64,000 bases of DNA from Timema cristinae (lineage: Eukaryota; Arthropoda; Insecta; Phasmatodea; Timematidae), in the NCBI GenBank assembly GCA_039000515.1, contig JBCFYV010011164.1:43384288-43448287 (forward strand), given 5' to 3'. Numbering within the stretch: position 1 is the first letter of the stretch; every line of letters begins with the position of its first letter. The notes under the pieces are model-generated. The model worked only from the letters and a program-made list of their open reading frames with translations. It made no database searches and was not told where the DNA came from. The position numbers were made by a program, and so were the translations under genes. Below are positions 46,310 to 57,413 of the stretch, piece by piece.

Positions 46310-46860
46310 CAGTGTATTACTACCCATTCGAGTTATACGCTCAAACTCTTATTTATAAAAAAAAAGTTACTGTGGTGGCACACACATTATTCTGAGTTTA
46401 CATGAACGTTTTATTTTTATTACGTCTGGGCTGAACGTATTTATATACGCTTTTTGTGTAGGGATAAATAAGGTAGGAATTAGAGAAAATGTACCCGAAT
46501 TTAGGTGGGGAAGAAGGGTGGAGAACCATTTAGGAAAAAAACACCCATCGATAATTTGAGTGGGAGACATAAATGATAATTTCTAGTAAGTTTGTTATTG
46601 ACATTGTGTGAAAATCACACTACAATCCATTGTTTGTGTGTACCGCGTCTTTATACCCGTATATGATTTGCATACTTACACTGATGGTGTGAGGATGAGA
46701 AAGATATAATTCAGAGAAAGTGTATTCACATTGGCGTGGAGGGATAGTGGGGAACTCTTTGTGAAAAACAAAACAAAAATCTCTCAGTTACCCGAACCCA
46801 CAGGTAAGGCAGACCAGACGAGGCTGACGTCTTAAGCCCTGTGTCCACCGATGCGGCTCA
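46310..46860 (-). mobile_element. Two degraded SINE family C copies
   Basis: The first is at about 46313-46575 (tail ATTACTACCCATTCGAGTTA, body ATTTAGGTGGGGAAGAAGG). It is split by a foreign piece at 46346-46455. The second is at 46640-46857 (tail ACCGCGTCTTTATACCCG, body ATTGGCGTGGAGGGATAGTG, head end ACGTCTTAAGCCCTGTG). Confidence 0.55.
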
Positions 46861-47082
46861 TTATTATTATTAAAATACCTTAATAAAAACACTATATTTT
46901 AATATGCTCTAAATTTATGGAAGAAAAGTTGAAAAATATGTATCAATTGACATCTTAACGAATTGTATAATTTGACCCACATATCCATATTTTTATTTAA
47001 AAAAAGGCGAATATACATTATCATAACTATTGCAATACTGACCGAACTGCCAACATATGTTGAGAAAGATAGTACCAAAATT

Positions 47083-47170
47083 TTCTGATAGAGGGTGTCA
47101 TGTGGTCAGCACAACTTATCCCCCGGCCGTTAATCTCAATCTTCTAGACCAGAGCCGCTACTTCTTTATT
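47083..47170 (-). mobile_element. SINE family F fragment
   Basis: The reverse complement, CTCGAATAAAGAAGTAGCGG then GATTAACGGCCGGGGG, matches the body of the copy at 21815-22045. Confidence 0.55.
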
Positions 47171-47186
47171 CGAGTAGTTTTTTTTT

Positions 47187-47430
47187 TTAGCATCGCGTCT
47201 TAATATCCGTTCGGATTATACACTTATGTACTAATCACGCAGATGGTTTTAGAGATTAGGAAAGTATATTTAGAGGAAATGTGACCGCATTTGCGTGGAG
47301 GGATAATGGAAAACAATTTTGGAAAAAAACTTAGTACACCCGACTGAGATTAGAACCTCGATCTCCACGTCATAAGCAATCTAGCTTACTGCGAGAGTAG
47401 CGCCTTAGACCATGTGGCCACTGAAGGATA
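47187..47430 (-). mobile_element. SINE family C
   Basis: In plus orientation from TTTAGCATCGCGTCTTAATA through GCATTTGCGTGGAGGGATAA to CGCCTTAGACCATGTGGCC. Confidence 0.75.
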
Positions 47431-47439
47431 GTTATATTA

Positions 47440-47623
47440 TTATTATAGGTATTTTTACTAAACTGTCCCGGCCATAATCGGAAAACAGTTTATTATTATT
47501 ATTATTATTATTATAGGTATTTTTACTAAACTGACCCGGCCATAATATGAAAACAGTTTATTATTATTATTATTATTATTATAGGTATTTTTACTAAACT
47601 GTCCCGGCCATAATCTGAAAACA

Positions 47624-47669
<46 letters not shown>

Positions 47670-47710
47670 GGTATTTTTACTAAACTGACCCGGCCATAAT
47701 ATGAAAACAG

Positions 47711-47752
<42 letters not shown>

Positions 47753-48049
47753 GGTATTTTTACTAAACTGACCCGGCCATAATATGAAAACAGTTTATTA
47801 TTATTATTATTATAGGTATTTTTACTAAACTGACCGGCCATAATATGAAAACAGTTTATTATTATTATTATATTATAGGTATTTTTACTAAACTGATCCG
47901 GCCATAATCTGAAAACAGTTTATTATTATAATTATTATTATAGGTATTTTTACTAAACTGATCCGGCCATAATTTGAAAACAGTTTATTATTATTATTAT
48001 TATTATTATAGGTATTTTTACTAACTGACCGGCCATAATTTGAAAACAG

Positions 48050-48090
<41 letters not shown>

Positions 48091-48131
48091 GGTATTTTTA
48101 CTAAACTGACCCGGCCATAATATGAAAACAG

Positions 48132-48167
<36 letters not shown>

Positions 48168-48170
48168 ATA
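47440..48170. repeat. Alternating array: core plus (TTA)n, ten copies
   Basis: Each core reads TAGGTATTTTTACTAAACTG, then ACCCGGCCATAATATGAAAA and CAGTTTA, and is followed by 4 to 13 TTA triplets. Ten cores were counted. In every core AAACTG and CAGTTT can pair, so the transcript or single strand could form a hairpin next to each microsatellite. Core substitutions (GACC/GTCC/GATCC, AATATG/AATCTG/AATTTG) are few. The array begins right after a SINE C head. Confidence 0.93.
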
Positions 48171-48189
48171 ATAATAATATAACTGCTCA

Positions 48190-48546
48190 TACCATTAGTA
48201 CTACCGCTCGTTTATGTCGTAGAATGCGCAGCGAGACCATTTTCTGTTGACCAGTCTGTCCACAATGAACCGCCAGTGCTGCCAACAGCGCTAGTGAAAC
48301 TCCCACAGTGCCGGTTGTCAACTACGTATTGTTGTCAGGTCAGTCAGTGTGGGTTGGTCTCTGTTGGTGAATCAACAAGTGTGTTAGTTTCTGTGCGTGG
48401 TGAGACATAAACAAACAACATATCAAGGGTCGAGTGTGTGCATCCTTTAATAAGAATAAAGCAATAAGTAGTTCCGTCTTGACTGTGTTTACTTTGAATC
48501 AAGTTTGGGCGCTTCATGTTTAGCAGAACAGGCAAGCTTAAGGTAG
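48190..48546 (+). promoter_or_regulatory. Possible promoter and first exon
   Basis: A block with raised G+C and initiator-like TCAGTCAGTGTGGG at about 48339. It ends in CAGGCAAGCTTAAG followed by GTAGGTACC, a good 5' splice-site match at 48546/48547. No protein frame was recognised and a transposon promoter is an alternative. Confidence 0.25.
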
Positions 48547-48550
48547 GTAC

Positions 48551-49945
48551 CATCTGCTTTCTTGTCACTTCATTTATTAAATTCAAAGTGGGGTTTAAAT
48601 CTACATTACAAAAACCTGATAATTAAAATGAACACTATGGTTACATTAGGGGAGCAATACGATATGTTTAACGATTTTTGTGTTTATCTTAGGATCCAGT
48701 TGTAATTATGGTTGTTAGGGATGCCATCCATGTACTATGCTTTAAAAACCATTTGACTATTGTTGTCCGTTATTTCCTTTATGTGTGGAAACATTGAATT
48801 GTTACTAACACATAACTGTGATAAAAAACTATTCCTATAAGCTTTTAAACCAATATAAAAACTTTGAACGACCTAAATTGTATTGTTACCTAGGGAAAAA
48901 GTAAGATAAATTTATTTAAATGAACGAGCACTTGCGTTGAGAGAGGATAGGAAACCACAATCTTACTGTAAGAAAGAATTGATCTAAAAATGCCTACACA
49001 CAAAGTTGAGTATTTTTTTAGCGTGTCTCGAAATTATTACTGACAAAAAAACCATTCTTTTGCCTATATAATCCAATTGATTGAGTATATATATCTTATA
49101 GGGGCCTAGTAATTATAAGTTATTTATTCACCCTAAATCAAAGTTATACTTTCAAAAGGGGTTAAAGGGTCTAGCATCAAATTATTGACGTCCAAACATG
49201 CTTTGCTTCGCATAATTTTATTCCTTCTTTTTCCCTTTTGTTACATAATAAAAATTATAGATGTATCAATGTCAGGAAAAACAATTTCGTAGGAAACCTA
49301 AAGTGAACATTTTAAAGCAATCTATTTTGTATGGACCGCTATCTCATCGAATAAAATGTGCAATATTCTTAATTGCATAATATGCTTTTATTTTTCAACA
49401 ATAACAGTAAAATGCATTGTTGGTTACGAAGTAAGCCCTTTGATACTTGAATTCCAGAGAGCACATTGAATCCTAAAAACAAATGCATTCGCCGAATTAA
49501 ATGGGTCAAGTATATGTTGATGGGCTTCGGGATAAAAGAATATCTCCTAAGCCTTTAGACCCTTATCCTCTCCTTAACCCTCCCAAAAAATCCTCCTCTT
49601 TAGATATTTGTTTTTCCACACGATTCTCGTTTAAGAATTTATTCCACTTGCCAAATAATGATGGCTCAATTTTGATAAAAAGGGCCTTTTAAAAACACAA
49701 ATCTTTTTTTGGCACTGATTGATAACATTTTGCTTTATTATTAGTGCTATTTTATAGGTATTAGTAAATCTATCAAACGTGACAGCAGATTTCCACATGA
49801 CATGATTTATATAAATACATGAAAGTAGATCTACAAACTTTTCTAGCTGTCTTATAAGACCCCTTTTTTTTTTATAAAACTTGGACTCAATATTACGATA
49901 TAGCATTTCAATTTTCACAGAAAGAGCTAGAAAAGTTACTAGATA
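48551..49945. other. AT-rich stretch, nothing recognised
   Basis: Short open frames on both strands (e.g. near 49501-49969) show no domain. Confidence 0.4.
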
Positions 49946-50053
49946 TACTTTAATATATTCACACGTCAAGTCATGTTATTATACAGCTCTAATTATATAT
50001 ATAAAATTACAGCTGTACAGTAACATGACCTGACGTGTGAATATATTAAAGTA
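49946..50053. repeat. 108-bp near-perfect palindrome
   Basis: Two 54-bp arms meet without spacer at about 49999/50000. The outer arm reads TACTTTAATATATTCACACG then TCA(A/G)GTCATGTTA and TACAGC. Only about five positions do not pair. A diverged copy of the outer arm lies at 57558-57600. It may be a foldback element, two ends of a deleted DNA transposon, or a small-RNA hairpin. Confidence 0.85.
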
Positions 50054-50062
50054 GATCCAATA

Positions 50063-50064
<2 letters not shown>

Positions 50065-50105
<41 letters not shown>
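50065..50105. repeat. (AT)n microsatellite
   Basis: About 20 uninterrupted AT dinucleotides directly next to the palindrome. Confidence 0.95.
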
Positions 50106-50108
<3 letters not shown>

Positions 50109-50434
50109 TGGATGATTTGGAACTCTCTGTACAAACTTTAATGGAAGAATGAAAACACTAACACAAAAACAAACGTTCTTCGTTGATGAAAGTATGTCCA
50201 CACACAACACCTTTGGGTGCCAGAGGGCGCTGTTGGTCGGCGCATCAAATGGCTACTTTTCGCCGTCGTCATTCGTAAGGTGGATTCCCTACGGAACATT
50301 TCTAGTATTCTGAGATGGCTGACATGCATCTAGCCAATGGGGTTGGGGAATCTTTGAAAATTACGGCAATCAAATATCAATGCGGCGACGTTGTCAGGCA
50401 TATTATGTACCAACAGCACCCTCAAGCACCTAAG

Positions 50435-50719
50435 TTATTATTATTATTATTATTAGCACCACGTCTTACTACCCGTTCGGTTTATACGCACTTACGCTAA
50501 TGTGTAATGGTAGGGTGATTGTGAGATGAAATGAAGGACCTACAGTTTAACGTGGAATCCGAACCACGGTGGAGGCCTGGCATTCCCAACATTCACAAGA
50601 TGTCTTGTCAGAGGTGAAGGAAGGGTTTGGTAATCAGATAAATCTGTGCCGGGACCGAGGATTGAACCCAGCCGCCAGCATAGAAGTCTGACACCTTACC
50701 CATAGACCACCAGGTCACC
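50435..50719 (-). mobile_element. SINE family A, full length
   Basis: In plus orientation from (TTA)n and GCACCACGTCTTACTACCCG to CCACCAGGTCAC. CTCAAGCACCTAAG is duplicated at 50421-50434 and 50720-50733 (14 bp). Confidence 0.93.
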
Positions 50720-50849
50720 CTCAAGCACCTAAGGGTAACGTCTTCTAAAATAAATTAATGCAACGAAAAACGTTTGTTTTGATGTAAGACCCTATCTTTC
50801 ATTAAAGTTTGTATGTTGTCAACTCACGGTAACTTTGGCTTTCTTTTTT

Positions 50850-51100
50850 TTCGCACTACGTCTGACTAACCGCTCGAATTATACGCATATGTAGACTACT
50901 AATTACGCTAATGATTTTAGGTATTAGGTCGATTATATTTAGAGAAGTTTACGCGGATTCGCATGGAGGACGGATGGAAAACCATTTAGTAAAAACAACC
51001 CTCAATACACCCGACCGAGATTCGAACATCGATCTACCCGTTATTGGCAGTCTAGTTTAACATGAGAGTAGCGCGTTAGAACATGAGGTCATCGAAGCGG
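50850..51100 (-). mobile_element. SINE family C
   Basis: In plus orientation the tail TCGCACTACGTCTGACTAAC, the body ATTCGCATGGAGGACGGATG, and the head with GAGATTCGAACATCGATC (box B) and GCGTTAGAACATGAGGTC. Confidence 0.75.
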
Positions 51101-51234
51101 GTTTTGGCATTCTTTGAAAATGTAAAATTTACTTTAATTTTTACTATCTTTTTCGCTAAAATATTTTACTAGACTATTTTAACTACATGTGATATAGTGA
51201 CCGCATGGTCTAAGGCGTAACTCTCATGTTACCC

Positions 51235-51455
51235 GCTTCGATGGCCGCATGGTCTAAGGCGCCACTATCGCAGTAGACTGGCTGCTCATTACGGGTAAAT
51301 TGGGGATCTATCTCGAGGTTTTTCTTAAATGGTTTTCCACTCTTCCTCCATGAAAATGCGGGTACACTTTCTCTATATTCAACCTTTCTCACCCTTGACT
51401 CGTTAGAGTACATATTTGTATAACCTGAACAGGTAAAAATAAGGCGTGGGGCCAA
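51235..51455 (+). mobile_element. SINE family C, opposite orientation
   Basis: The head CTTCGATGGCCGCATGGTCT, body TTTTCCACTCTTCCTCCATG, and tail GTATAACCTGAACAGGTA. Immediately before it, 51198-51235 repeats a piece of the head, so the 5' end is duplicated. Confidence 0.75.
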
Positions 51456-51566
51456 AAATAAAATGTGAGGCGCTCATTAAACGGGGTCCAGGTGTGCATT
51501 CAATCTATTATTATTATTAATCCGACACATTAAATCTATTTTATTGAGGTTTAAAGAATTGTATCT

Positions 51567-51569
<3 letters not shown>

Positions 51570-51606
<37 letters not shown>
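51570..51606. repeat. (TA)n microsatellite
   Basis: TATATA run of more than 30 bases between two SINE-rich pieces. Confidence 0.9.
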
Positions 51607-51608
<2 letters not shown>

Positions 51609-51935
51609 TAGTTTGAACTAGAGAAAGCTTATACTATCGTATCGACATTGTCAACTCACGGTAGCAATTGGCTTTCTTTGAAAATTAAAAAAAAAAATCT
51701 TTAAAAAATATTTTTTCCCTCCTTGCTAAAATATTTTGCCAAGGTACTTTAACAAGTGACTTCATTTGTCAAACTGAATAAACATATTCATGAGGCAGAT
51801 GCATACATAATTGTTTTTAATGGCTTTCAAAAGACAGTTATCGTGGACCAACTAAATGTCAGTTTTATAAGTAAATTTTTCCCTGTTATGGGGAGCGGGG
51901 AGGTCGGAGTTTGAACTCCCGCCAAGTGAAACAAT

Positions 51936-52165
51936 TAATTATTAGCACCACGTCTTACTACCCGTCCGGGTTATACGCACTTACGCTAATGTGTAATGGT
52001 AGGGTGATTGTGAGATGAAATGAAGGACCTACAGTTTAACGTGGAATCCGAACCACGGTGGAGTCCTGGCATTCTCCACATTCACAAGATGTCTTGTCAG
52101 AGGTGAAGGAAGGGTTTGGTAATCGGATAAATCTGTGCCTGGACCAAGGATTGAACTCCGGACCC
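51936..52165 (-). mobile_element. SINE family A, head end truncated
   Basis: In plus orientation TTATTAGCACCACGTCTTAC with the hairpin word CCCGTCCGGG, to GGATTGAACTCCGG. Box A is replaced by unrelated DNA from about 52162. The tail keeps only two or three TTA units. Confidence 0.8.
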
Positions 52166-52454
52166 CAAACCCGCATCGGTCGACACACTGGCTAAGGATT
52201 CAAAATCATCTTGTCTGATTTTTCGGTGACCAGGATTTTGGGGTACGATGAGCATTTTGTTTATAAAATAGTCTTCAAATCTTCCTACCACGCAAATGCA
52301 TTTACATAAAACCTTCCTCAACCCTACCCAATAAGTGTAAGCCTAAATAAAGGTTGTTTCAGTAGAGTGGTGGGGAATCATATGTAAACTTAATAATTAA
52401 GATTAAATAATAGGAAATGATTATTTGGTTTCCAGGAATTTGATAGTATACGGA

Positions 52455-52790
52455 CTCGTTAGGTGTCATCCGTAAACTACGTAATATTTTTGACCCCCCT
52501 CCTCCAACCTGTGTTACGTAACTCTCCACATCAAGAGTAAATGCCATCATTTCATAGAGAAGCTTCTGTGTCACTAAAATAAAGGGACTAAGATTTAATC
52601 CAGCACAGAACAAAAAGTTATTTATAAATATTTTTTCTACCAACGATGAAAACAATTTTTTTTCAACTTAAGACATGTATAAGATAATGTGTTAGGTAGC
52701 ACTGTAACACCATGAGACATTAGAGGCCCCCCTTCCCAAAATCAAACCTCTCAAGAGCATTACGTGGTTTAAAACGATTCCATGTTGGCC
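52455..52790. mobile_element. Possible DNA transposon remnant with TACGTAA-type ends
   Basis: TGTCATCCGTAAACTACGTA followed by a C-run (52460-52502), and CATTACGTGGTTTAAAACGA preceded by a C-rich block near 52728-52790, are arranged like the ends of a known type of MITE with ACGTAA words and G/C runs. The repeats pair only partly. Confidence 0.35.
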
Positions 52791-52960
52791 TACAAAGTTA
52801 GTTTTTCCTGAAGAATAAATGTAAACCACTCTGAAATATTTGATTCTCACTATCAATAAAGCTATTATACTCTCACAGGACTGTAAAGAGCTATCATTGC
52901 AAAGATAACATGAGACATTATCATGAATACTCTGTTATATTAGACATAATTCAACTTGAA

Positions 52961-55148
52961 ACACTCCTTGTTAATGTATATTATATTGATGTAGTCTTAG
53001 ATATAGTAAACATTCCATCAAATTGCCACATTCCCTTGTTAGTGTATATTATGTTGATATAGTCTTATATATAGTAAACATTCCATCAAATTGCCACATT
53101 CCCTTGTTAGTGTATATTATGTTGATATAGTCTTAGATATAGTAAACATTCCATCAAATTGCCACATTCCCTTGTTAATGTATATTATGTTGATATAGTC
53201 TTAGATATAGTAAACATTCCATCAAATTGCCACATTCCCTTGTTAGTGTATATTATGTTGATATAGTCTTAGATATAGTAAACATTCCATCAAATTGCCA
53301 CATTCCCTTGTTAGTGTATATTATGTTGATATAGTCTTAGATATAGTAAACATTCCATCAAATTGCCACATTCCCTTGTTAGTGTATATTATGTTGATAT
53401 AGTCTTAGATATAGTAAACATTCCATCAAATTGCCACATTCCCTTGTTAGTGTATATTATGTTGATATAGTCTTAGATATAGTAAACATTCCATCAAATT
53501 GCCACATTCCCTTGTTAGTGTATATTATGTTGATGTAGTCTTAGATATAGTAAACATTCCATCAAATTGCCACATTCTCTTGTTAGTGTATATTATGTTG
53601 ATATAGTCTTAGATATAGTAAACATTCCATCAAATTGCCACATTCCCTTGTTAATGTATATTATGTTGATATAGCCTTAGATATAGTAAACATTCCATCA
53701 AATTGCCACATTCTCTTGTTAGTGTATATTATATTGATGTAGTCTTAGATATAGTAAACATTCCATCAAATTGCCACATTCCCTTGTTAATGTATATTAT
53801 ATTGATGTAGTCTTAGATATAGTAAACATTCCATCAAATTGCCACATTCTCTTGTTAGTGTATATTATATTGATATAGCCTTAGATATAGTAAACATTCC
53901 ATCAAATTGCCACATTCTCTTGTTAGTGTATATTATATTGATGTAGTCTTAGATATAGTAAACATTCCATCAAATTGCCACATTCCCTTGTTAGTGTATA
54001 TTATGTTGATATAGTCTTAGATATAGTAAACATTCCATCAAATTGCCACATTCCCTTGTTAGTGTATATTATGTTGATATAGTCTTAGATATAGTAAACA
54101 TTCCATCAAATTGCCACATTCCCTTGTTAGTGTATATTATGTTGATATAGTCTTAGATATAGTAAACATTCCATCAAATTGCCACATTCCCTTGTTAGTG
54201 TATATTATGTTGATATAGTCTTAGATATAGTAAACATTCCATCAAATTGCCACATTCCCTTGTTAGTGTATATTATGTTGATGTAGTCTTAGATATAGTA
54301 AACATTCCATCAAATTGCCACATTCTCTTGTTAGTGTATATTATGTTGATATAGTCTTAGATATAGTAAACATTCCATCAAATTGCCACATTCCCTTGTT
54401 AATGTATATTATGTTGATATAGCCTTAGATATAGTAAACATTCCATCAAATTGCCACATTCTCTTGTTAGTGTATATTATATTGATGTAGTCTTAGATAT
54501 AGTAAACATTCCATCAAATTGCCACATTCCCTTGTTAATGTATATTATATTGATGTAGTCTTAGATATAGTAAACATTCCATCAAATTGCCACATTCTCT
54601 TGTTAGTGTATATTATATTGATATAGCCTTAGATATAGTAAACATTCCATCAAATTGCCACATTCTCTTGTTAGTGTATATTATATTGATGTAGTCTTAG
54701 ATATAGTAAATATTCCATCAAATTGCCACATTCCCTTGTTAATGTATATTATATTGATATAGTCTTAGATATAGTAAACATTCCATCAAATTGCCACATT
54801 CTCTTGTTAGTGTATATTATATTGATGTAGTCTTAGATATAGTAAACATTCCATCAAATTGCCACATTCCCTTGTTAATGTATATTATATTGATATAGTC
54901 TTAGATATAGTAAACATTCCATCAAATTGCCACATTCTCTTGTTAGTGTATATTATATTGATATAGCCTTAGATATAGTAAACATTCCATCAAATTGCCA
55001 CATTCCCTTGTTAATGTATATTATATTGATATAGTCTTAGATATAGTAAACATTCCATCAAATTGCCACATTCCCTTGTTAATGTATATTATATTGATGT
55101 AGTCTTAGATATAGTAAACATTCCATCAAATTGCCACATTCCCTTGTT
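52961..55148. repeat. 68-bp satellite with 11-unit higher-order period
   Basis: About 32 units of 68 bp: CCCTTGTTAGTGTATATTAT, then GTTGATATAGTCTTAGATAT, AGTAAACATTCCATCAAATT and GCCACATT. Units carry four or five two-state variants. Read in order, the variant string of units 5-15 returns unchanged in units 16-26, i.e. a 748-bp higher-order repeat of 11 units. No open frame survives the unit. Confidence 0.96.
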
Positions 55149-55800
55149 CATGTAGATCACTGAGAGCTACATATGCTAGAACACTATACATCCTGAAACT
55201 TATTGTGATGGACCAACAATAAACATATTCCTGATTCGTTTGATGTGTGTGTTGCGTGCACTGGTACTTTCACTATGACCACTTGTGCTTATCTAGGAGA
55301 TCATTGCTCTGTGACATCGCTCATGGACGTTCGTTCCATTTTCACATTCTTTTACACCCAGAAAACACGATGAAAGTTGTAAGTGGCGCGGTGAGTCTGG
55401 ACATTTTTGAAGTCATTTCATTACTCTTTGGACGAGTGGTAAGTCCTAGGAACATGGTTCCACAGTTGATAGAATCTTTTAAAAACCATAATGTTTTATG
55501 GGACCCCAAGGAGGCAAGGATAAAAACTATTATAAAAAGAAACTGAAGGAAGATGCCATTAGCAGGACAAGCAGAAGATGTTGGAAAACAAAAAATTATT
55601 AGGTCTTTTGATCCTATTTTACCCAGCAAATTCTCAGTGTATGGGAGACATCCTGGTAAAGTTTTTGTACTGTCCACTAATGTGCTGAAACTTGAAATCT
55701 CTCAGTAGTTCCGAACCGGCCCGTTTTTTTAAATACAATTATACGTCCCCATCGCCGAGACTTTCATGTTAAAAAAAAAGTTTTGCCATAATTAGCATAG
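55149..55800 (+). other. Unclassified stretch with a weak MADF-like fragment
   Basis: A 99-codon frame at 55247-55546 ends MVPQLIESFKNHNVLWDPKE. That resembles the first helix and LWD motif of MADF domains (LIe.v...pvLWd). The rest of the frame and the region up to 55680 are unrecognised. It may be a relic of another Harbinger-like element. Confidence 0.25.
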
Positions 55801-56294
55801 CACCACTGCATATAATTAAGGCTAAGGTTTCTTCATCATCTGACTCTTAGTAGAGTTAAGATAGCTAGTTAAATTGAAATGTAGAGCACCCTCGTAAATA
55901 CTGAATTGAGCTAGATCATTCTTACGTCGCTTGCTCGAGGCGTGCTCGTTTCGCCAATGGTTCAGAGGATGCTTGCGACATGCTTGTTCCACGTCCAAAT
56001 TGATGAGCATTACATTACATGTTACATTACATGTTATATTACAGGCTCAGCTCACCTAATTTATACGCGCTTTTAGAGAGAAAATTGAGGTGGAGGGTGG
56101 CAAAATGCAAACTTTAAATTCTTTCACTTAAGTTTAAATTACTCGTGTTCACTGTGGAGGTGATACTTTTTGTTTGTTAGTGATTTAAATAATATTATTG
56201 ATGGGGTATGTTAAAGAAAATTCAATTCGGAAGTTTTTTTTACTATAAGATTAACGGTGACAGATGGAGATGCAAATTAGAACAATGCACGATT

Positions 56295-56580
56295 ATTATT
56301 ATTATTATTATTATTAGCACCGCGTCTTACTACCCGTTCGGGTTATACGCACTTACGCTAATGTGTAATGGTAGGGTGATTGTGAGATGAAATGGAGGAC
56401 CTACAGTTTAACGTGGAATCCGAACCATGGTGGAGACCTGGCATTCCTCACATTAACAAGATGTCTTGTCAGAGGTGAAGGAAGGGTTTGGTAATCAGAT
56501 AAATCTTTGTCGGGACCGAGGATTGAACCCCAGCCGCCAGCATAGAAGTCTGACGCCTTACCCCTAGACCACCAGGTCAC
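56295..56580 (-). mobile_element. SINE family A, full length
   Basis: In plus orientation (TTA)n then GCACCGCGTCTTACTACCCG to CCACCAGGTCAC. CACGATT is present at 56288-56294 and 56581-56587, a short target duplication. Confidence 0.88.
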
Positions 56581-56639
56581 CACGATTGTTATTAAGGTAC
56601 GTTATACTATTTTTTTTGCATCTAGCAATACTTTTGATC

Positions 56640-56800
56640 CATAGTGTTATTTCCAAAGCGGTTCTCCACTATCCTTCCACGCAAATGCGGATACACTTCC
56701 TCTAAATATAAAAATATAACCTTCCTCATTTATTAAAAAACCATGATCGAATCTAGTACATTGTCATAGCCCGAATTGATAGAAAGACGCTGTGCTAGTT
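56640..56800 (+). mobile_element. SINE family C, 3' part
   Basis: The body is GGTTCTCCACTATCCTTCCA then CGCAAATGCGGATACACTTC, and the tail CATAGCCCGAATTGATAGAA. The hairpin is decayed. Confidence 0.65.
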
Positions 56801-56814
56801 AAAAAATGTATATA

Positions 56815-56935
56815 ATTAAAGAACCAAAACACTATCAGGAACCGAAAAGAACCGGAACCTTTATTGTGTTCTAACCTGAACCAGAACCGGAACCTTTAAA
56901 ATGTTTGTTTAGAGAACAGGAACCAAGACTGATAA
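56815..56935. repeat. GGAACC-rich block
   Basis: AACCGGAACCTTTA and close variants occur three times, with further AGGAACC words. A similar but inverted GGTTCT/TTCC pattern lies near 2207-2330. It is probably the sub-terminal part of a DNA transposon. Confidence 0.35.
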
Positions 56936-57139
56936 AAAAAATTCTGTTTGACTCCTTGATAAATGTGTTATCAGCTCTGCCTGAACTCTTGGGCTACCAA
57001 TATCAACGTTTCTTCTTTATTTTCTTCTTCCATAAGTTTATAGAGCAATAGATTTATTTGTCCATCTTCAACTGTTTTGAACTCAAACTGCCTAGTAGAA
57101 CTACGGATTACGTTGAGTGTTTGAAAGAACTCCATTCAG

Positions 57140-57405
57140 GCACCCGCCTCGGTGGCGTAGTTGGCTAACGCGCTTGTCATGTTTATCTCGACTGCTGAGG
57201 ACGGGAGATCGAGGTTCGAATCTCGGTCGGGTGAACTGGGGGGGGGGGGGGGGGTTCTTGAATGGTTTTCCACTCTCCCTCCATGCAAATTCGGGTTCAC
57301 TTCCTCTAATTCAACCTTCCCAATTCCTAAACCATTAACGTGATTAGTACTTAAAGCGTATAACCCTAACGGGTAGTAAGACGCGGTGCTAAATATTATT
57401 ACTAT
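57140..57405 (+). mobile_element. SINE family B, full length
   Basis: The head GCCTCGGTGGCGTAGTTGGC (box A), GAGGTTCGAATCTCGG (box B, best preserved copy), a run of 17 G, body TTTTCCACTCTCCCTCCATG, and tail CTAACGGGTAGTAAGACGCG. CCATTCAG is duplicated at 57132-57139 and 57406-57413. Two open frames across the G-run are not genes. Confidence 0.9.
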
Positions 57406-57413
57406 CCATTCAG

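Noticed and set aside
37750..55148. Arrays considered as CRISPR
   Set aside because: Units are directly contiguous with no unique spacers, no cas genes are present and the genome is eukaryotic. The 47.4-kb array has only TTA microsatellite between cores.
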